Below, piece by piece: positions 18,321 to 26,990 of a stretch of DNA of 64,000 nt. The notes below the pieces were generated by a model. That model worked only from the letters and a program-made list of their open reading frames with translations. It searched no databases and was not told the origin of the DNA. This stretch comes from Pandoraea thiooxydans (GTDB lineage Bacteria > Pseudomonadota > Gammaproteobacteria > Burkholderiales > Burkholderiaceae). A program made the position numbers and the translations under genes. The stretch lies in assembly GCF_001931675.1 (NCBI RefSeq), contig NZ_CP014839.1, forward strand, positions 4,340,001 to 4,404,000, in the 5' to 3' direction. Every line of letters starts with the position of its first letter. Positions within the stretch are counted from its first letter, which is position 1.

Positions 18321-19292
18321 TTGTCATTCGTCTCGCTTTTCATTTCCGCGGTTCACCGCTCGAAGCGGCCCCGCGAGTTGCTCGGTGTGGATATCGGCGA
18401 CGTCGCGATACGGCTGGTGGCACTCGCCCCAATTGGCGGCGAGCTTTCGTTGCAGCATGCCAGCGAGCTCGCTCTGCCACATGGCACGATGGACGGCGGT
18501 CGGATCGTTCAGTTCGACGCAGTCGTCGCGGCATTGCAGGAATGGGTGGGGCCCCGAGGGCGGCCGCCCGCGGTGCTGGCGTTGCCGGAGCATCAATTGG
18601 CGCGGCGGTGGCTGCCGGCAACGTGGTGTCTGGCAGCGCCGACGATCGAGGCGCACGCAGCGCACCTGCTCGGCAACGACGCAATGTCCGTGCGGTACGA
18701 CATGATCGCCGGCGGTGTCCACTCGCGCGGCAAGCGTGGTCGGCGATTGTTGATCGCCGCGCTCGATGACTGTGTCGATGAACGTGCCGCGGTTGCGGAA
18801 GCCGCGGGTCTGGCGCCGCATGCGATCGACGCCGAGCGCCTGGCGGTGCAGCGTGCCTTCGTCCACGCGCAGCCGGCCGCAGGCGCGCCGGCAAGCGCGT
18901 CATGCGGCTTGCTTGCGATGGATGGCGGCGGTGCTTATCTTTCGGTGTTTCATGGATCGCGGCTGGTTGCAGAGCAGAATTTGCCGTCTGAAGATACTCT
19001 TGCGACCCCCGTTGATGGCGACGACGCGACCCATTGGCTTGCGGCGGGGCGGAGCGTGGCTCAGGCCTTGCCGCGGTTGCCGGTGATCGTCACCGGGCTG
19101 TGGCTGGCCGGCGAAGGCGCGGGACAACCCGGCCTGGAGGAGGCGATCGGGCAAATCACGCGCTTGCCGACCGCGAATTTCGATCCATTTTCGAAGTTGT
19201 CCGCGTCGGGGGGCGCCACGTTACCTCCGGTGGTGCAACGCTCTGCTTACGCCGCCGCCTGCGGGTTGGCAATGCACGGCATTGTTTCATGA
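18321..19292 (+). CDS. pilM: Type IV pilus assembly ATPase-like protein PilM (HofM-like)
   Basis: This protein (323 residues from the chosen start) has the actin-like PilM opening ELLGVDIGDVAIRLVAL and a second phosphate-loop-like LLAMDGGGAYLSVF. PilM is cytoplasmic and binds the N-terminus of PilN. No ATG lies near the family start; a TTG at 18321, nine bases after GGAG, gives MSFVSLFISAVHRSKRP and is preferred. An ATG at 18210 would add an unrelated basic extension. It overlaps pilN by four bases. Sequence conservation is low, so the family call rests partly on gene order. Confidence 0.8.
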   Translation: MSFVSLFISAVHRSKRPRELLGVDIGDVAIRLVALAPIGGELSLQHASELALPHGTMDGGRIVQFDAVVAALQEWVGPRGRPPAVLALPEHQLARRWLPATWCLAAPTIEAHAAHLLGNDAMSVRYDMIAGGVHSRGKRGRRLLIAALDDCVDERAAVAEAAGLAPHAIDAERLAVQRAFVHAQPAAGAPASASCGLLAMDGGGAYLSVFHGSRLVAEQNLPSEDTLATPVDGDDATHWLAAGRSVAQALPRLPVIVTGLWLAGEGAGQPGLEEAIGQITRLPTANFDPFSKLSASGGATLPPVVQRSAYAAACGLAMHGIVS

Positions 19293-19927
19293 GGTCGGCC
19301 GATCTGCTGCCGTCGCGGGCGCAGCGACGAGCGATGCGCAGCCGCAGCTTGCGGCGCATTCTGCTGATCTCCGCGGCGAGCGGTCTGGCTGTCTCGGCGG
19401 CGGCCTGGGCCGTGCTCGAGCGGCGCATTGTTCGGCAGGATCTGCGCAACGAATTCGTGAGCGAAGCGCTCGCCGCGTTGCAACCGTCATTGCGGGAGCG
19501 TCTTCGAATAGAGAAGTCCATCGAGCAGTATGAGCAGCAGGTTGGCCGATTGCAGCGCTTGACCGGACAGCAGCCACCGTGGGGCGTCATCCTCACCGAC
19601 TTGGCGAAAATCACGCCACCGACCGTGCATCTTCAGGCAATGCGTTATCAGGATGGGCGGCTGATCCTATCCGGGCGGGCCGACGCACAGGCCGCAATTC
19701 TGCAATACCGGCGGCAGCTTGCCGATCTTCTCTGGGGTTCCGACACGTCGCTCGTCGAAACCAAGGCGGTTGTCGACGCGACCGATTCGTCCCGATTCGC
19801 ATTTGAAATTCATATCCTCGTCAAGCCGCTTGCACCGGGTCACACTGATGCCGGAGCGAGTCTCGTGTCATCCCCCGATGTCGAGCCGGCGAACTCCGGC
19901 CGCGTCGATCGATTGGCGGTGTCATGA
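19289..19927 (+). CDS. pilN: Type IV pilus assembly protein PilN-like
   Basis: This 212-residue protein has a basic cytoplasmic N-terminus, a single membrane helix (about residues 28-48, ILLISAASGLAVSAAAWAVL), a coiled-coil region (LRERLRIEKSIEQYEQQ) and a periplasmic ferredoxin-like part with VHLQAMRYQDGRLILSGRAD. This is the PilN plan. The ATG overlaps the pilM stop (ATGA). PilN and PilO form the inner-membrane alignment complex that links PilM to PilP and PilQ. Confidence 0.85.
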   Translation: MRSADLLPSRAQRRAMRSRSLRRILLISAASGLAVSAAAWAVLERRIVRQDLRNEFVSEALAALQPSLRERLRIEKSIEQYEQQVGRLQRLTGQQPPWGVILTDLAKITPPTVHLQAMRYQDGRLILSGRADAQAAILQYRRQLADLLWGSDTSLVETKAVVDATDSSRFAFEIHILVKPLAPGHTDAGASLVSSPDVEPANSGRVDRLAVS

Positions 19928-20580
19928 CGTTATCTCCTTTGTCTGTCGCGCGCCGCATGCGGTCTCTGACTGACCTTGCACGTATGGCGCCGAGCGACTG
20001 GCCGGCACTGGCGCAGTGTGGCCTCGGACTCGTCGTTTGTCTCATCACTTGCGTGGCGACGTGGTCGCTGGTTGTCCAGGCGCAAATGGAATCGCTCGCT
20101 GCACATGAGCGACAAGAGGCATCGCTCAAGGCAACGTATCGCCAACGAGCCGCACAAGCGGCGGCGCTGCAGTCATGGCGTGACCAGCATGTCGCGATGA
20201 CCGCCAGGATGAGCGCATTGCGCGATCGCCTGCCAACCGACTCTGGTGCCGAGCGTTTGCTCGAGAAGCTGCATCGACTCGGTCAGGCGCATCGCATGCA
20301 ATTTGAGGCGATTCGACCGAGCAAGCCCGAGACGAAAGAACACCTGAGCGTTGTGCCGTTCGAGATTCAGGCCGGTGGCCGATATCATGACGTCGCAGGG
20401 TTTCTGGCCGCTCTGGCCGCTTTGCCGCGCGTTGTCGTTTTCGATGCACTGCAGATCACGGCGTCGCCTCGGCATGAGAGCGCCAGCCATCTGCCGCCTG
20501 AGCTGCGCCTGATGCTCTCGGCGCAAGCCTATGCGGATCCCGCATCGCCGCCGAACCCGATTGCCGAGGCGCCGAGATGA
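19924..20580 (+). CDS. pilO: Type IV pilus assembly protein PilO-like
   Basis: This 218-residue protein has one membrane helix (about residues 32-52), a coiled coil and a periplasmic domain with VPFEIQAGGRYHDVAGFLAALAALPRVV, which matches the PilO pattern of a strand followed by helix and strand. It overlaps pilN and pilP by four bases at each end. It is expected to dimerise with PilN in the inner membrane. The call is supported by structure and gene order. Confidence 0.85.
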   Translation: MTLSPLSVARRMRSLTDLARMAPSDWPALAQCGLGLVVCLITCVATWSLVVQAQMESLAAHERQEASLKATYRQRAAQAAALQSWRDQHVAMTARMSALRDRLPTDSGAERLLEKLHRLGQAHRMQFEAIRPSKPETKEHLSVVPFEIQAGGRYHDVAGFLAALAALPRVVVFDALQITASPRHESASHLPPELRLMLSAQAYADPASPPNPIAEAPR

Positions 20581-21122
20581 TCCGGCAATACTGGGTGACA
20601 TATCGTCGGTCGCGGGTTGTCGTGTTGCTTTGCGTGGCGGTGGGCGGGTGTCGCTCTGAACCTCTGACTGACTTGCGGGAGTGGCGGGCCGATGCCGACC
20701 GCGTCGCAGCGCAAAGTCCCCAGCCGGCGCTACCGGCGCTGGCCGAGTTGCCGGCGGCTAATGAGCGGATGCATCTCGCCGGTGAGCTACCGGATCCATT
20801 TTTCGTCGGGCGGGGAACGCCGCCTCGCGCCACGCGGGTGCCGGCGACTCGCCAGGCGACGCCGTCGCGCGGGGTGCTGGCCGCGACGTCTCCGGATGAA
20901 ATTCAACTGATCGGCACGCTGCGCAGGGGCACTCGCAGTGTCGCGCTGTTGCTGGTTGGCAATGCCGTGCACCATGTGGGGCTCGGACACCCAGTCGGCG
21001 GTGATCAGTGGGTCGTCTCGGCAATCCATGACGATATCGTCGAGCTGCGGCACGTCGACGGCGAACAGGAAAGGGGGCCGCCTGCGACGTACCGCCTGAC
21101 AATGGTCGACGGCGTACCATGA
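20577..21122 (+). CDS. pilP: Type IV pilus lipoprotein PilP-like
   Basis: This 181-residue protein begins with a short signal and a lipobox VGGC (Cys near residue 23), then DLREW, a region common in PilP. A Pro-rich linker leads to a beta domain with SPDEIQLIGTLRRGTRSVALLLVG and HHVGLGHPVG. PilP links PilN/PilO to the secretin PilQ. ATGA overlaps join it to pilO and pilQ. Confidence 0.83.
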   Translation: MIRQYWVTYRRSRVVVLLCVAVGGCRSEPLTDLREWRADADRVAAQSPQPALPALAELPAANERMHLAGELPDPFFVGRGTPPRATRVPATRQATPSRGVLAATSPDEIQLIGTLRRGTRSVALLLVGNAVHHVGLGHPVGGDQWVVSAIHDDIVELRHVDGEQERGPPATYRLTMVDGVP

Positions 21123-22552
21123 ATACACCGGTGCCGACCCCAAAGCGCCGGATGGCGATTGGCCGGTGGCTTGGCATCGCATTGGCCTGGCCTGTCGCCG
21201 CGCTCGCCGGGACGACGGCGCCAATCGACGATCGGGCGTTGCCCGAGCCCAACGAGGCACGCCTGACGCTGAATTTGCGCAGTGCGCCAGTGACAGCCGT
21301 ACTGCGTGCATATGCCGACCTGGTTGGCGCCAATGTGGCGATCGGCGAAGGGGTGAATGGGCGCGTGACACTGCGCGCCAGGCAGATGCCCGCCAATCAG
21401 GTGCTGGACTTCCTGTTGGATACCCAGCACCTGGCGACTCGAACCTTTGGCAATGTAATGTGGATCGTGCCCCGCGACGAATTGGCGGTGCGCGATAAAC
21501 GAAAATTCGAGGCGGCCCAGCAGGCCGGCGATCTCATCCCGCTTGCCAGCCGGGGCTTTCAACTGAATTATCAAAAAGCGGTGGAGTTGCGCAAAATCCT
21601 GATCGGGGAGGCAGGGCATCGCTTGCTGTCGAAGCGCGGCTCGGTTGCCGCCGACGCCAGGACCAACCAATTGTTCGTTGCGGATGTGCCCGACAAGCTG
21701 ACGGAGGTTGCCGACCTGATCGAGCGGATCGACGTGCCCGTGCGGCAGGTGTTGATCGAGGCGCGCATCGTCGAGGCCGACGACCGGTTCAGTCGCAACC
21801 TCGGCGTCAAATTGGGATTCGCCCGTCCATCTGCGCCTGGCGAGACGTTGCCCGCGGGCAATAGCGCCTTCCAAGCCGGCCCCGGCGGCCCTGTTCCCAA
21901 CCATCATTTTCTTGATCTGCCCGCGACCGGCATCAACGGCTTTGTCGCGCCGTCGTTGGCGATCACGCTATTCGGACGTGCCGCGCATCGCCTGCTTCAA
22001 CTCGAATTGTCGGCACTGGAGGCCGACGGAAACGGCAAAATCATTTCCAGTCCTCGCGTTGTCACCGCCGACAAAGTTCAGGCCGTCATAGAGCAGGGTA
22101 CCGAACTGCCATATCAGGTTTCGGCCGGCAACGGCATTACCACGATTCAGTTTCGCCAGGCCAAGCTTCGCCTTGAAGTGACACCGCAAATTACTCCCGA
22201 AGGACAGGTGGTGATGAACGTCGATGTCAACAAGGATAGCGTGGGCCAGCAAACGGCCAATGGTTACGCCATCGACACCAAGCACGTGCGCACGCAAGTG
22301 CTGGTAGAAAACGGGGGAACCGTTGCCATTGGCGGCATTTATCAGGAAGAAGAGCGGAAAACGGTCACGCAAGTCCCCGTGCTGGGCGATTTGCCAGTAC
22401 TCGGGGCCTTGTTTCGAAATCAGGCCGACGTTCGCAATCGACGGGAACTGCTGGTGTTCATCACGCCGAGCATCGTTGAGCAGGCACCGGTTTCCGAAGC
22501 GCGGGAAGCGGTACCCCCGGGGGGCTCACAGGGTGTGCAGAACCCGGTATGA
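21119..22552 (+). CDS. pilQ: Outer membrane secretin PilQ (short, HofQ-like)
   Basis: This 477-residue protein has a signal peptide (cleavage near VAALAGTT), a secretin N-domain ([27 protein letters not shown]), N1-type repeats ([39 protein letters not shown]) and the C-terminal secretin core ([31 protein letters not shown]). It lacks the N-terminal AMIN domains of full-length PilQ (about 700 residues) and resembles HofQ/ComE. It forms the outer membrane pore for pili or DNA uptake. It overlaps aroK by four bases. Confidence 0.9.
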   Translation: MNTPVPTPKRRMAIGRWLGIALAWPVAALAGTTAPIDDRALPEPNEARLTLNLRSAPVTAVLRAYADLVGANVAIGEGVNGRVTLRARQMPANQVLDFLLDTQHLATRTFGNVMWIVPRDELAVRDKRKFEAAQQAGDLIPLASRGFQLNYQKAVELRKILIGEAGHRLLSKRGSVAADARTNQLFVADVPDKLTEVADLIERIDVPVRQVLIEARIVEADDRFSRNLGVKLGFARPSAPGETLPAGNSAFQAGPGGPVPNHHFLDLPATGINGFVAPSLAITLFGRAAHRLLQLELSALEADGNGKIISSPRVVTADKVQAVIEQGTELPYQVSAGNGITTIQFRQAKLRLEVTPQITPEGQVVMNVDVNKDSVGQQTANGYAIDTKHVRTQVLVENGGTVAIGGIYQEEERKTVTQVPVLGDLPVLGALFRNQADVRNRRELLVFITPSIVEQAPVSEAREAVPPGGSQGVQNPV

Positions 22553-23175
22553 TGCCGGAAATGGAATCTTTGTCGCACGAATCGATGCAAGGGAATGTTT
22601 TTTTCGTCGGGCTCATGGGCGCTGGCAAAACCACCGTCGGCCGATGGGTGGCGCGGCGTCTTGGTCGTCCGTTTTTCGATTCCGATCACGAAATCGAAGC
22701 GAAAACTGGAGTACGCATTCCCGTCATCTTCGAACACGAGGGGGAGGCGGGGTTTCGTGTGCGCGAAGCCCAGGTCATCGATGAGCTGACCCAGTGCAAT
22801 GGCATTGTGCTGGCCACTGGCGGTGGCGCGGTGCTCAAGGCGGAGAACCGCATGCACCTCAAGAGCCGTGGCGTCGTGGTGTATCTGCGCGCAAATCCCC
22901 ACGACCTCTGGCTGCGAACCCGCCGCGATCGAAACCGTCCGCTGCTCCAGACCGGTGACCCGCGAGCCAGACTCGAGCAACTCTACGCCGAGCGCGATCC
23001 CCTTTACCGCGAGTGCGCTCATTTCGTCATCGAGACCGGCCGCCCGAGCATCAATGCATTGGTTCACACGGTGTTGATGCAACTCGAAATGGCTGGCATT
23101 CATGCCTCGCCGGCACCCGATTCGCCGAACACGCCGGACGACCATGCCGAGCACCCGCCGAAGGCCGGCGAATAG
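22549..23175 (+). CDS. aroK: Shikimate kinase
   Basis: This 208-residue kinase phosphorylates shikimate in aromatic amino acid synthesis. It has the Walker A loop [12 protein letters not shown], the DSDHEIE shikimate-binding motif, the GFRVREAQV arginine region, the glycine-rich LATGGGAVL and the lid arginines RRDRNRPLL. The C-terminal 30 residues are a variable Pro-rich tail. It overlaps pilQ, so pilus and shikimate genes are translationally coupled; an ATG at 22561 is an alternative start. Confidence 0.95.
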   Translation: MMPEMESLSHESMQGNVFFVGLMGAGKTTVGRWVARRLGRPFFDSDHEIEAKTGVRIPVIFEHEGEAGFRVREAQVIDELTQCNGIVLATGGGAVLKAENRMHLKSRGVVVYLRANPHDLWLRTRRDRNRPLLQTGDPRARLEQLYAERDPLYRECAHFVIETGRPSINALVHTVLMQLEMAGIHASPAPDSPNTPDDHAEHPPKAGE

Positions 23176-23204
23176 GCGCGGGCAAACGCGGCATAATAGC
23201 GGTC

Positions 23205-24281
23205 ATGACGACGCTAAAACTTGACCTTGGGCAGCGCAGCTACCCCATTCATATCGGCACCGGCCTGCTCGACCAGCCGGAGTTGTTTGCTCCCCATGTG
23301 GCTGGCCGCCAAGCGGTCATCGTGACCAACACCACCGTCGAGCCGCTCTACGCGGCTCGTCTGGTTCGCACGCTCGAAGCACTCGGCAAGCAGGTACGCA
23401 CCGTCGTACTGCCTGACGGCGAGGCTTACAAGAATTGGCAAACCCTGAATCAGATATTCGACAGCATGTTGTCTTCCCAGGCCGACCGCAAGACCACGCT
23501 GGTGGCGCTGGGCGGCGGCGTGGTCGGCGATATGACGGGTTTTGCCGCCGCTTGCTATATGCGCGGCGTGCCTTTTGTTCAGGTGCCCACGACACTGCTG
23601 GCTCAGGTCGATTCGTCGGTGGGTGGCAAGACGGGCATCAATCATCCGCTCGGCAAGAATATGATCGGCGCGTTCTGGCAGCCCAACGCGGTGATTGCCG
23701 ATGTGAGCACCCTGGCGAGCTTGCCTGCGCGCGAACTGGCCGCGGGTATGGCCGAAGTCATCAAGCACGGCGCGATTGCCGATGCGGAGTTCTTTGCCTG
23801 GGTCGAGGCACATATCGATGCGCTCAACGGCGGCGACGTCGATGCACTTGCTCACGCGGTGCGCCGGTCGTGCGAAATCAAGGCGAGCGTGGTTGCGCGC
23901 GACGAGCGCGAGGGTGGTCTGCGAGCCATTCTGAATTTCGGCCATACTTTCGGTCATGCCATCGAGGCTGGCCTGGGTTACGGTGCCTGGCTGCACGGCG
24001 AGGCAGTTGGGTGCGGCATGGTGATGGCGACCGATTTGTCTTGCCGCATGGGACTGACACCTGCCGACTTGACCGAGAGAATGGCGGCGCTGGTCGCGGC
24101 CGCACGCTTGCCCGTCAAGGGGCCGGCACTGGGCGAAGATCGCTACATCGAACTGATGCACGTCGACAAAAAGGCCGAGGGCGGTGAGATCCGCTTCGTG
24201 CTGCTCGATCGATTGGGCAGTGCCGTCGTAACTGTTGCGCCCGATGAGGCGTTGCGTGCGACACTGCACGCCAATGTCTAG
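23205..24281 (+). CDS. aroB: 3-dehydroquinate synthase
   Basis: This 358-residue NAD-dependent enzyme makes 3-dehydroquinate, the first ring compound of the shikimate pathway. It has the [12 protein letters not shown] substrate region, the NAD loop [13 protein letters not shown], the [21 protein letters not shown] signature and zinc ligands in [13 protein letters not shown]. The ATG at 23205 gives the normal start [15 protein letters not shown]. It follows aroK by 29 bases, the universal aroK-aroB pair. Confidence 0.97.
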   Translation: MTTLKLDLGQRSYPIHIGTGLLDQPELFAPHVAGRQAVIVTNTTVEPLYAARLVRTLEALGKQVRTVVLPDGEAYKNWQTLNQIFDSMLSSQADRKTTLVALGGGVVGDMTGFAAACYMRGVPFVQVPTTLLAQVDSSVGGKTGINHPLGKNMIGAFWQPNAVIADVSTLASLPARELAAGMAEVIKHGAIADAEFFAWVEAHIDALNGGDVDALAHAVRRSCEIKASVVARDEREGGLRAILNFGHTFGHAIEAGLGYGAWLHGEAVGCGMVMATDLSCRMGLTPADLTERMAALVAAARLPVKGPALGEDRYIELMHVDKKAEGGEIRFVLLDRLGSAVVTVAPDEALRATLHANV

Positions 24282-24307
24282 GCGACCGGGCCCGGTGGGG
24301 TGGACGC

Positions 24308-25441
24308 ATGAATGACATCGAGGCCATGCTGGCGCCCTATGCCGCGCGGTCGAATACATCGCGCGGCCGCTCGCATCCGGAGCCGGTCCCGCCAACGCGC
24401 AGCGAGTTTCAGCGCGACCGCGACCGCATCATTCACTCCACAGCTTTCCGTCGCCTTGAATACAAGACCCAGGTTTTCGTCAATCATGAAGGCGATCTGT
24501 TTCGAACCCGCCTGACGCACAGCCTCGAAGTTGCCCAGATTGCCCGTTCGATTGCCCGCAATCTTCGCGCCAACGAAGATTTGACCGAGGCCATTGCGCT
24601 GGCCCACGATCTTGGACACACCCCATTCGGGCATGCTGGCCAGGACGCCCTGAATGCCTGCATGCGTGAGCACGGCGGCTTCGAGCACAATCTGCAAAGT
24701 CTGATCGTTGTCGATGAATTGGAGGAGTGTTACGGCGCCTTCAACGGCTTGAACCTCACTTTCGAGACCCGTGAAGGCATTCTCAAGCATTGTTCCCGGG
24801 CCAATGCCGCGACGCTCGGTGCGCTTGGCGAGCGTTTTTTGAGCGGACGTCAGCCTGGCATCGAAGCCCAGATTGCGAATCTGGCCGACGAGATTGCCTA
24901 CAACAATCATGATATCGACGATGGCTTGCGTTCGGGCCTGATAAGTCTCGAGCAACTCGACGAAGTATCTCTATGGCGAAGGTTTTTCGAGCAGGCCCGC
25001 GCTGCTTACCCGGATCTGTCCGGACGTCGGCTGGTGCATGAAACAACGCGGCGCATCATCAACGCGCTGATCGTCGATCTGATCGCCGCGACCGAAGCGC
25101 GTATCCGGCAAGCGGCTCCCGCCACGCCGGATGATGTCAGGAGCGCGCCTGCCCTGGTCACCTTTGGCGCCGCAATGCGTGAAGAAGCGGGGCAACTCAA
25201 GCGGTTTCTGTTCGACAACCTGTACCGCCACTACGTGGTGATGCGCATGAGTCGCAAGGCGCAACGGATCATCACGGAGCTGTTCGAAGCCTTTATGGAC
25301 GATCCGCGACTGTTGCCGCCGCAGTACCGTACGCAGGACATGACACAACAGCCGCGATGGATTGCCCATTACGTGGCGGGCATGACCGACCGCTACGCGA
25401 TCCGCGAATATCGGCGGCTGTTTTCCGTGGACCCCGTATAA
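24308..25441 (+). CDS. dgt: Deoxyguanosinetriphosphate triphosphohydrolase-like protein (HD domain)
   Basis: This 377-residue protein belongs to the Dgt family that removes triphosphate from dNTPs. The HD metal site is visible as [14 protein letters not shown] followed by [14 protein letters not shown], with further ligands in [12 protein letters not shown]. The N-terminal [24 protein letters not shown] is the family signature. It follows aroB by 26 bases and is probably in the same transcript. Substrate preference cannot be read from the sequence. Confidence 0.93.
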   Translation: MNDIEAMLAPYAARSNTSRGRSHPEPVPPTRSEFQRDRDRIIHSTAFRRLEYKTQVFVNHEGDLFRTRLTHSLEVAQIARSIARNLRANEDLTEAIALAHDLGHTPFGHAGQDALNACMREHGGFEHNLQSLIVVDELEECYGAFNGLNLTFETREGILKHCSRANAATLGALGERFLSGRQPGIEAQIANLADEIAYNNHDIDDGLRSGLISLEQLDEVSLWRRFFEQARAAYPDLSGRRLVHETTRRIINALIVDLIAATEARIRQAAPATPDDVRSAPALVTFGAAMREEAGQLKRFLFDNLYRHYVVMRMSRKAQRIITELFEAFMDDPRLLPPQYRTQDMTQQPRWIAHYVAGMTDRYAIREYRRLFSVDPV

Positions 25442-25496
25442 CCAGCGGTCAAATCATCGGCAGTAAAATTGCACGCCGATTCGTGCCAGGGGATCG

Positions 25497-25871
25497 CTAG
25501 GAACGACCGGCGACAAAGCCGAGCAACAGAGCGAAGCCGGCGACCAGACCGATCGTTTGCCACGGCCGATCATGCACATAGGTATCGGCTTCATGCCAGG
25601 CGAAATCGGCTTTACGGCGCAAACGGGTTCGCGCGTCGCCAAAATCCTCGCGCGCCGATGCGAGTTTGCTGCGCAGCGCCTCGCGTAATTGATCGATGTC
25701 CGCATCCTTGCCATGCTGGAGAGCAAATTCCAGCTCGTCGAGCAGGTCGCGCACGCGATCCGCGACGTCGTCACCGGCTCTGCGCGTGGCCCGCACGACT
25801 CTGCGTCCGACATACCTCGCTTCGTCCAGACCGTCTTCGAGTGCGTGATTGGCTTTGGTAGACATACTCAT
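25497..25871 (-). CDS. DUF883 (ElaB/YqjD-like) membrane-anchored protein
   Basis: This 124-residue protein has an amphipathic, coiled-coil body (residues 1-95, rich in Arg, Asp and Glu) and a C-terminal membrane helix (WQTIGLVAGFALLLGFVAGRS), the plan of the DUF883 family. E. coli members are inner-membrane proteins that associate with ribosomes in stationary phase; the same role here is an inference. The start at 25871 was chosen for the GAGGGAG site just upstream. It is convergent with dgt. Confidence 0.88.
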   Translation of the reverse strand: MSMSTKANHALEDGLDEARYVGRRVVRATRRAGDDVADRVRDLLDELEFALQHGKDADIDQLREALRSKLASAREDFGDARTRLRRKADFAWHEADTYVHDRPWQTIGLVAGFALLLGFVAGRS

Positions 25872-25910
25872 GGTTAGCTCCCTCTTGGATGGAGAATAAG
25901 TCCCCCGACG

Positions 25911-25940
25911 ATTCAAGCCAGTACATCTTGTATGCGTCAA
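25911..25940 (-). promoter_or_regulatory. Putative promoter of the DUF883 gene
   Basis: On the minus strand TTGACG (25940-25935) and TTGAAT (25916-25911) are separated by 18 bases. The -35 matches consensus at five of six positions and the -10 at four. Transcription would begin about 33 bases before the start codon, leaving room for the GAGGGAG ribosome site. Confidence 0.5.
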
Positions 25941-26000
25941 ATTATGTGGGAGCGAACGCTGAGCGTATACCCGATGGGCAATATTTGCTGATCCAGATCA

Positions 26001-26034
26001 TGCAAAACGCCGCCCGGAGGCGGCGCTTTTCGTA
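26001..26034 (-). terminator. Terminator after the first ompW-like gene
   Basis: CGCCGCC (26008-26014) pairs with GGCGGCG (26019-26025) around a four-base loop. Read on the minus strand the stem is followed by TTTTGC; on the plus strand by CTTTTC. It sits about 13 bases past the stop of the minus-strand OmpW gene and may work in both directions. Confidence 0.7.
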
Positions 26035-26047
26035 GCGAATTGCCCAA

Positions 26048-26767
26048 TCAGAAACGATAGCCGATCGACAGGAAGGTCACGAACGGATCGAGCTTGAGCT
26101 TCGTCGTACTCGTCACGGGCCCGGCCGGCGTGCTGGTGGTCAGCGTCGCCTTGGTGCTGAACGGCAGATACGAAATCGAAAAACCTGCCGACCAATGCTT
26201 GTCGAAATTGTAGGTGAGGCCGGCATTGAAGACCGGCGACCACGAACTCGAGAGTTTTGCGCTCGTCGGCAAAGCGGTGGTCGTGCCGCGGCTGATCAAG
26301 CCGCTGACCTGTTGCTGGAACGCGGGATTCAGGTGAATATCCGAATACCAGATGTAACTTACCCCAAGGCCGAGGTAGGGGCGCAGCTTCGAGTGAGCAT
26401 TACCAAAGTAGTACTTGAGCAAGAGTGCCGGGCTCCACTGCCGAGCGTCGCCAAGCGGGTTGATGGCGGGCGACGCCAGGATGCCTTGACCGCTCAGATG
26501 AAATTTCGGCGGAATCCCCATGACGGCTTCAGCCGCGATATTGTCCGTGAAGAAATGAGTTACCGTAAGCCCGAACGTATCGGCGTCGTCGACGCTCGCA
26601 CCCGTGTTGGGAATCTGCGCACCGCTGACGCTGAGCGGTTGGCTTGAGTCCTGGGGAGCAATGTGGAACCAGCCAGTATTGACGACAGTGTCTCCCGCGG
26701 ATTGCGCATAAGCGCCGGCAGTGGCAAACAAGGTAACGACCGCAAGGCAGAGATGCTTTAACTTCAT
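26048..26767 (-). CDS. OmpW-family outer membrane protein (copy 1)
   Basis: This 239-residue protein has a signal peptide (cleavage near AGAYAQSAG) and an eight-stranded barrel plan with KYYFGNAHSKLRPYLGLGVSYIWY and the terminal VTFLSIGYRF, whose last Phe is the outer membrane sorting signal. The early stretch NTGWFHIAPQDSS is typical of betaproteobacterial OmpW. OmpW proteins are small porins for hydrophobic solutes. It is followed by a terminator and preceded by a perfect 6-1-6 palindrome at 26814-26826. Confidence 0.9.
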   Translation of the reverse strand: MKLKHLCLAVVTLFATAGAYAQSAGDTVVNTGWFHIAPQDSSQPLSVSGAQIPNTGASVDDADTFGLTVTHFFTDNIAAEAVMGIPPKFHLSGQGILASPAINPLGDARQWSPALLLKYYFGNAHSKLRPYLGLGVSYIWYSDIHLNPAFQQQVSGLISRGTTTALPTSAKLSSSWSPVFNAGLTYNFDKHWSAGFSISYLPFSTKATLTTSTPAGPVTSTTKLKLDPFVTFLSIGYRF

Positions 26768-26813
26768 GGGATGCGCTCCTCCTAAAAATCTTTATTGTCT
26801 AAATACACGATGA

Positions 26814-26826
26814 CCAAGAGTCTTGG
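26814..26826. promoter_or_regulatory. Palindrome CCAAGA-G-TCTTGG upstream of ompW copy 1
   Basis: A perfect 6-bp inverted repeat with a single central base lies 47 bases upstream of the start of the first OmpW gene, in its likely promoter. This is a plausible operator for a dimeric regulator or a small hairpin. The minus-strand TTGCCA (26834-26829) and TATTTA (26810-26805) could be a weak promoter around it. Confidence 0.35.
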
Positions 26827-26940
26827 CAATTATGCCGATCAGACAGCCTTCTGAATAGCGTAGGGCTGGAGGACGTGCTCTAACGTTGTTAATGCACCAA
26901 ACTGAATGAATTCGGTTTCCAAATTTGCGATTTTGGCGCG

Positions 26941-26975
26941 CTGTTTGGGCGCAGTCGCCGGTTGCGCCCGAACAG
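26941..26975 (-). terminator. Long hairpin after the second ompW-like gene
   Basis: CTGTTTGGGCGCA (26941-26953) pairs at 12 of 13 positions with TGCGCCCGAACAG (26963-26975), the remaining pair being T-G, around a nine-base loop. It lies 15 bases downstream of the OmpW stop on the minus strand. No T-run follows, so it may be a Rho-independent terminator of atypical form or a 3' stabiliser. Confidence 0.5.
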
Positions 26976-26990
26976 CATGCCAAGCATCGG

